Shown: one piece after another, positions 6,436 to 7,416 of the stretch
How positions within the stretch are numbered: position 1 is the first letter of the stretch
Layout of the letters: every line of letters starts with the position of its first letter
Assembly: GCA_015489095.1 (NCBI GenBank)
Contig: WFMN01000141.1
Location: 1 to 7,416, forward strand
Direction of reading: 5' to 3'
DNA from: Mariprofundaceae bacterium
Lineage (GTDB): Bacteria; Pseudomonadota; Zetaproteobacteria; Mariprofundales; J009
Length of the DNA: 7,416 bases
Position numbers and translations under genes: made by a program
Notes under the pieces: generated by a model
Databases searched by the model: none
What the model was told of the DNA's origin: nothing
The model's input: the letters and a program-made list of their open reading frames with translations, nothing else

Positions 6436-7416
6436 TCGCCGGCACCCAGTCGGGATGCGGCAAAACCACCATCACCCTGGCATGGATGCAGCACTTGAGA
6501 CGCGAGGGGATGACGGTGGCGCCGTTCAAGGCTGGACCCGATTTTCTCGATCCGATGTGGCACGAGGTCGCCTGCGGCCGCACCTGTTACAACCTCGACA
6601 GCCGCATGATGGGCGCCGACCACTGCCGCGCGCTGTATGCACAACAGGCGGCGGAGGCCGATGTGGCGCTCATCGAGGGGGCGATGGGGCTGTTTGACGG
6701 CGCCTCCGGTGTCGGCGGCGCGGGGTCGGCGGCCCATCTGGCTCGGCTTCTGGATGAACCGGTGCTGCTGGTGGTCGATGCCAAGGGGATGAGCGGATCG
6801 CTGGTGGCGCTGGTGGAGGGGTTTGTCGCCCACGCCGCCAACATGGGAATCACCGTTGCCGGCGTAGTAGCCAACCGGGTGGGTAGCGACCATCACGCCA
6901 CGCTGTTGCGCGATCTGTTGGCGACCCACCGGCTTCCGCCACTGGTGGCGTGGATGATGAAAGAAACGCCGCGGCTTGCCGAGCGTCATCTGGGGCTGGT
7001 GATGCCAAGCGCGGAGGGCTTGCCCGACTTTTCGCGCTGCTTTCGGGTGGAGCAGGAGATCACCGCCCCCACCACGCAGACGCAGGCCGCAATCGGAGCC
7101 CCCATGGATGGCGGCGGGCTGCTCGATGGCGTGACCGTGGCCGTGGCCAAGGATGCTGCCTTCTGCTTCATCTACGCCGCCAATGTGGCGTGGCTGCGCG
7201 CGGCGGGCGCGAGCCTCCTCTTCTTCTCGCCGCTGGCCGGCGAGCCGGTGCCGGATGGCGCCGACGCCCTGTGGCTGCCGGGCGGCTATCCTGAGCTGCA
7301 TGGTGACGCACTGTCGCAATCGCCGAGCTGGGCGTCAGTACGGCGGATGATTGCCGATGGCAAGCCGGCGCTGGCAGAGTGCGGCGGCATGATGGTGTTG
7401 GGAACATCGATCACCA
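6429..7416 (+). CDS. Cobyrinate a,c-diamide synthase (CbiA/CobB family), 3' end outside window
   Basis: The family amidates the a- and c-acetate side chains of cobyrinic (or hydrogenobyrinic) acid in vitamin B12 synthesis, using ATP and glutamine, in the cytoplasm. The reading frame is open from ATG 6429 to the window end (329 residues). It shows the P-loop GTQSGCGKTT (residues 5-14), FKAGPDFLDPMWH, the IEGAMGLFDG motif, a two-domain boundary around residues 210-235, then ALWLPGGYPELHGD and the class I glutaminase nucleophile in AECGGMM, with Cys318 at bases 7380-7382. Members are usually about 430-480 residues, so roughly 100-150 are missing, including the catalytic His/Glu part. A perfect AAGGAGG (6418-6424) lies 4 nt before the ATG, which overlaps trhP by 7 nt. 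Whether it is CbiA (anaerobic), CobB (aerobic) or a relative such as the DsrN or CfbB type cannot be decided here. Confidence 0.92.
   Translation, partial: MLIAGTQSGCGKTTITLAWMQHLRREGMTVAPFKAGPDFLDPMWHEVACGRTCYNLDSRMMGADHCRALYAQQAAEADVALIEGAMGLFDGASGVGGAGSAAHLARLLDEPVLLVVDAKGMSGSLVALVEGFVAHAANMGITVAGVVANRVGSDHHATLLRDLLATHRLPPLVAWMMKETPRLAERHLGLVMPSAEGLPDFSRCFRVEQEITAPTTQTQAAIGAPMDGGGLLDGVTVAVAKDAAFCFIYAANVAWLRAAGASLLFFSPLAGEPVPDGADALWLPGGYPELHGDALSQSPSWASVRRMIADGKPALAECGGMMVLGTSIT

Noticed and set aside
6405..7319. Antisense open frame opposite the cobyrinate a,c-diamide synthase gene
   Set aside because: The plus strand is open to the window end with P-loop and glutaminase motifs. The antisense product is low-complexity and unrecognisable.

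Overview
The window comes from a GC-rich bacterium, most likely a member of the Pseudomonadota. The trhP (yegQ) protein reads very much like its gammaproteobacterial counterpart, and the two glycosyltransferases are of types common in Gram-negative cell-envelope loci. Assignment below phylum is not possible from the sequence alone. The window is nearly fully coding. The only gene-free stretch of note is the roughly 130-bp divergent region at 4994-5121.

Left part (1-3760, all + strand): the 3' end of a NodU/CmcH-type carbamoyltransferase, then an AlbA_2/HATPase_c_4 (COG2865-type) putative regulator, a GT-B glycosyltransferase and a WaaE/KdtX-like family 2 glycosyltransferase. The carbamoyltransferase and the two glycosyltransferases look like one surface-glycan (LPS, O-antigen or exopolysaccharide) operon. 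The AlbA_2 gene is visibly AT-richer than its neighbours and sits inside that operon. It looks like a later insertion that nevertheless keeps tight start/stop coupling with the downstream gene. It carries four perfect copies of a 12-bp repeat encoding Ala-Thr-Glu-Gln between its ATPase part and its C-terminal domain.

Middle (3761-4993, - strand): an HD-GYP-like protein convergent with the glycan operon, with zero bases between the two stop codons. Its HD, His-His and Asp metal-ligand positions are all substituted, so it is probably not an active c-di-GMP phosphodiesterase. It starts with GTG and has a long acidic/proline-rich linker.

Right part (5122-7416, + strand): trhP (tRNA U34 hydroxylation protein, U32 family), preceded by a perfect 11-bp inverted repeat in place of an obvious Shine-Dalgarno. 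It overlaps by 7 nt a cobyrinate a,c-diamide synthase-type gene (CbiA/CobB family) that runs off the window end just after its glutaminase cysteine.

No RNA genes, CRISPR arrays, insertion sequences or clear rho-independent terminators were seen. I did not find a convincing new multi-gene system. The items most worth a second look are the AlbA_2 gene with its repeat, the ligand-less HD-GYP protein, and the hairpin before trhP.
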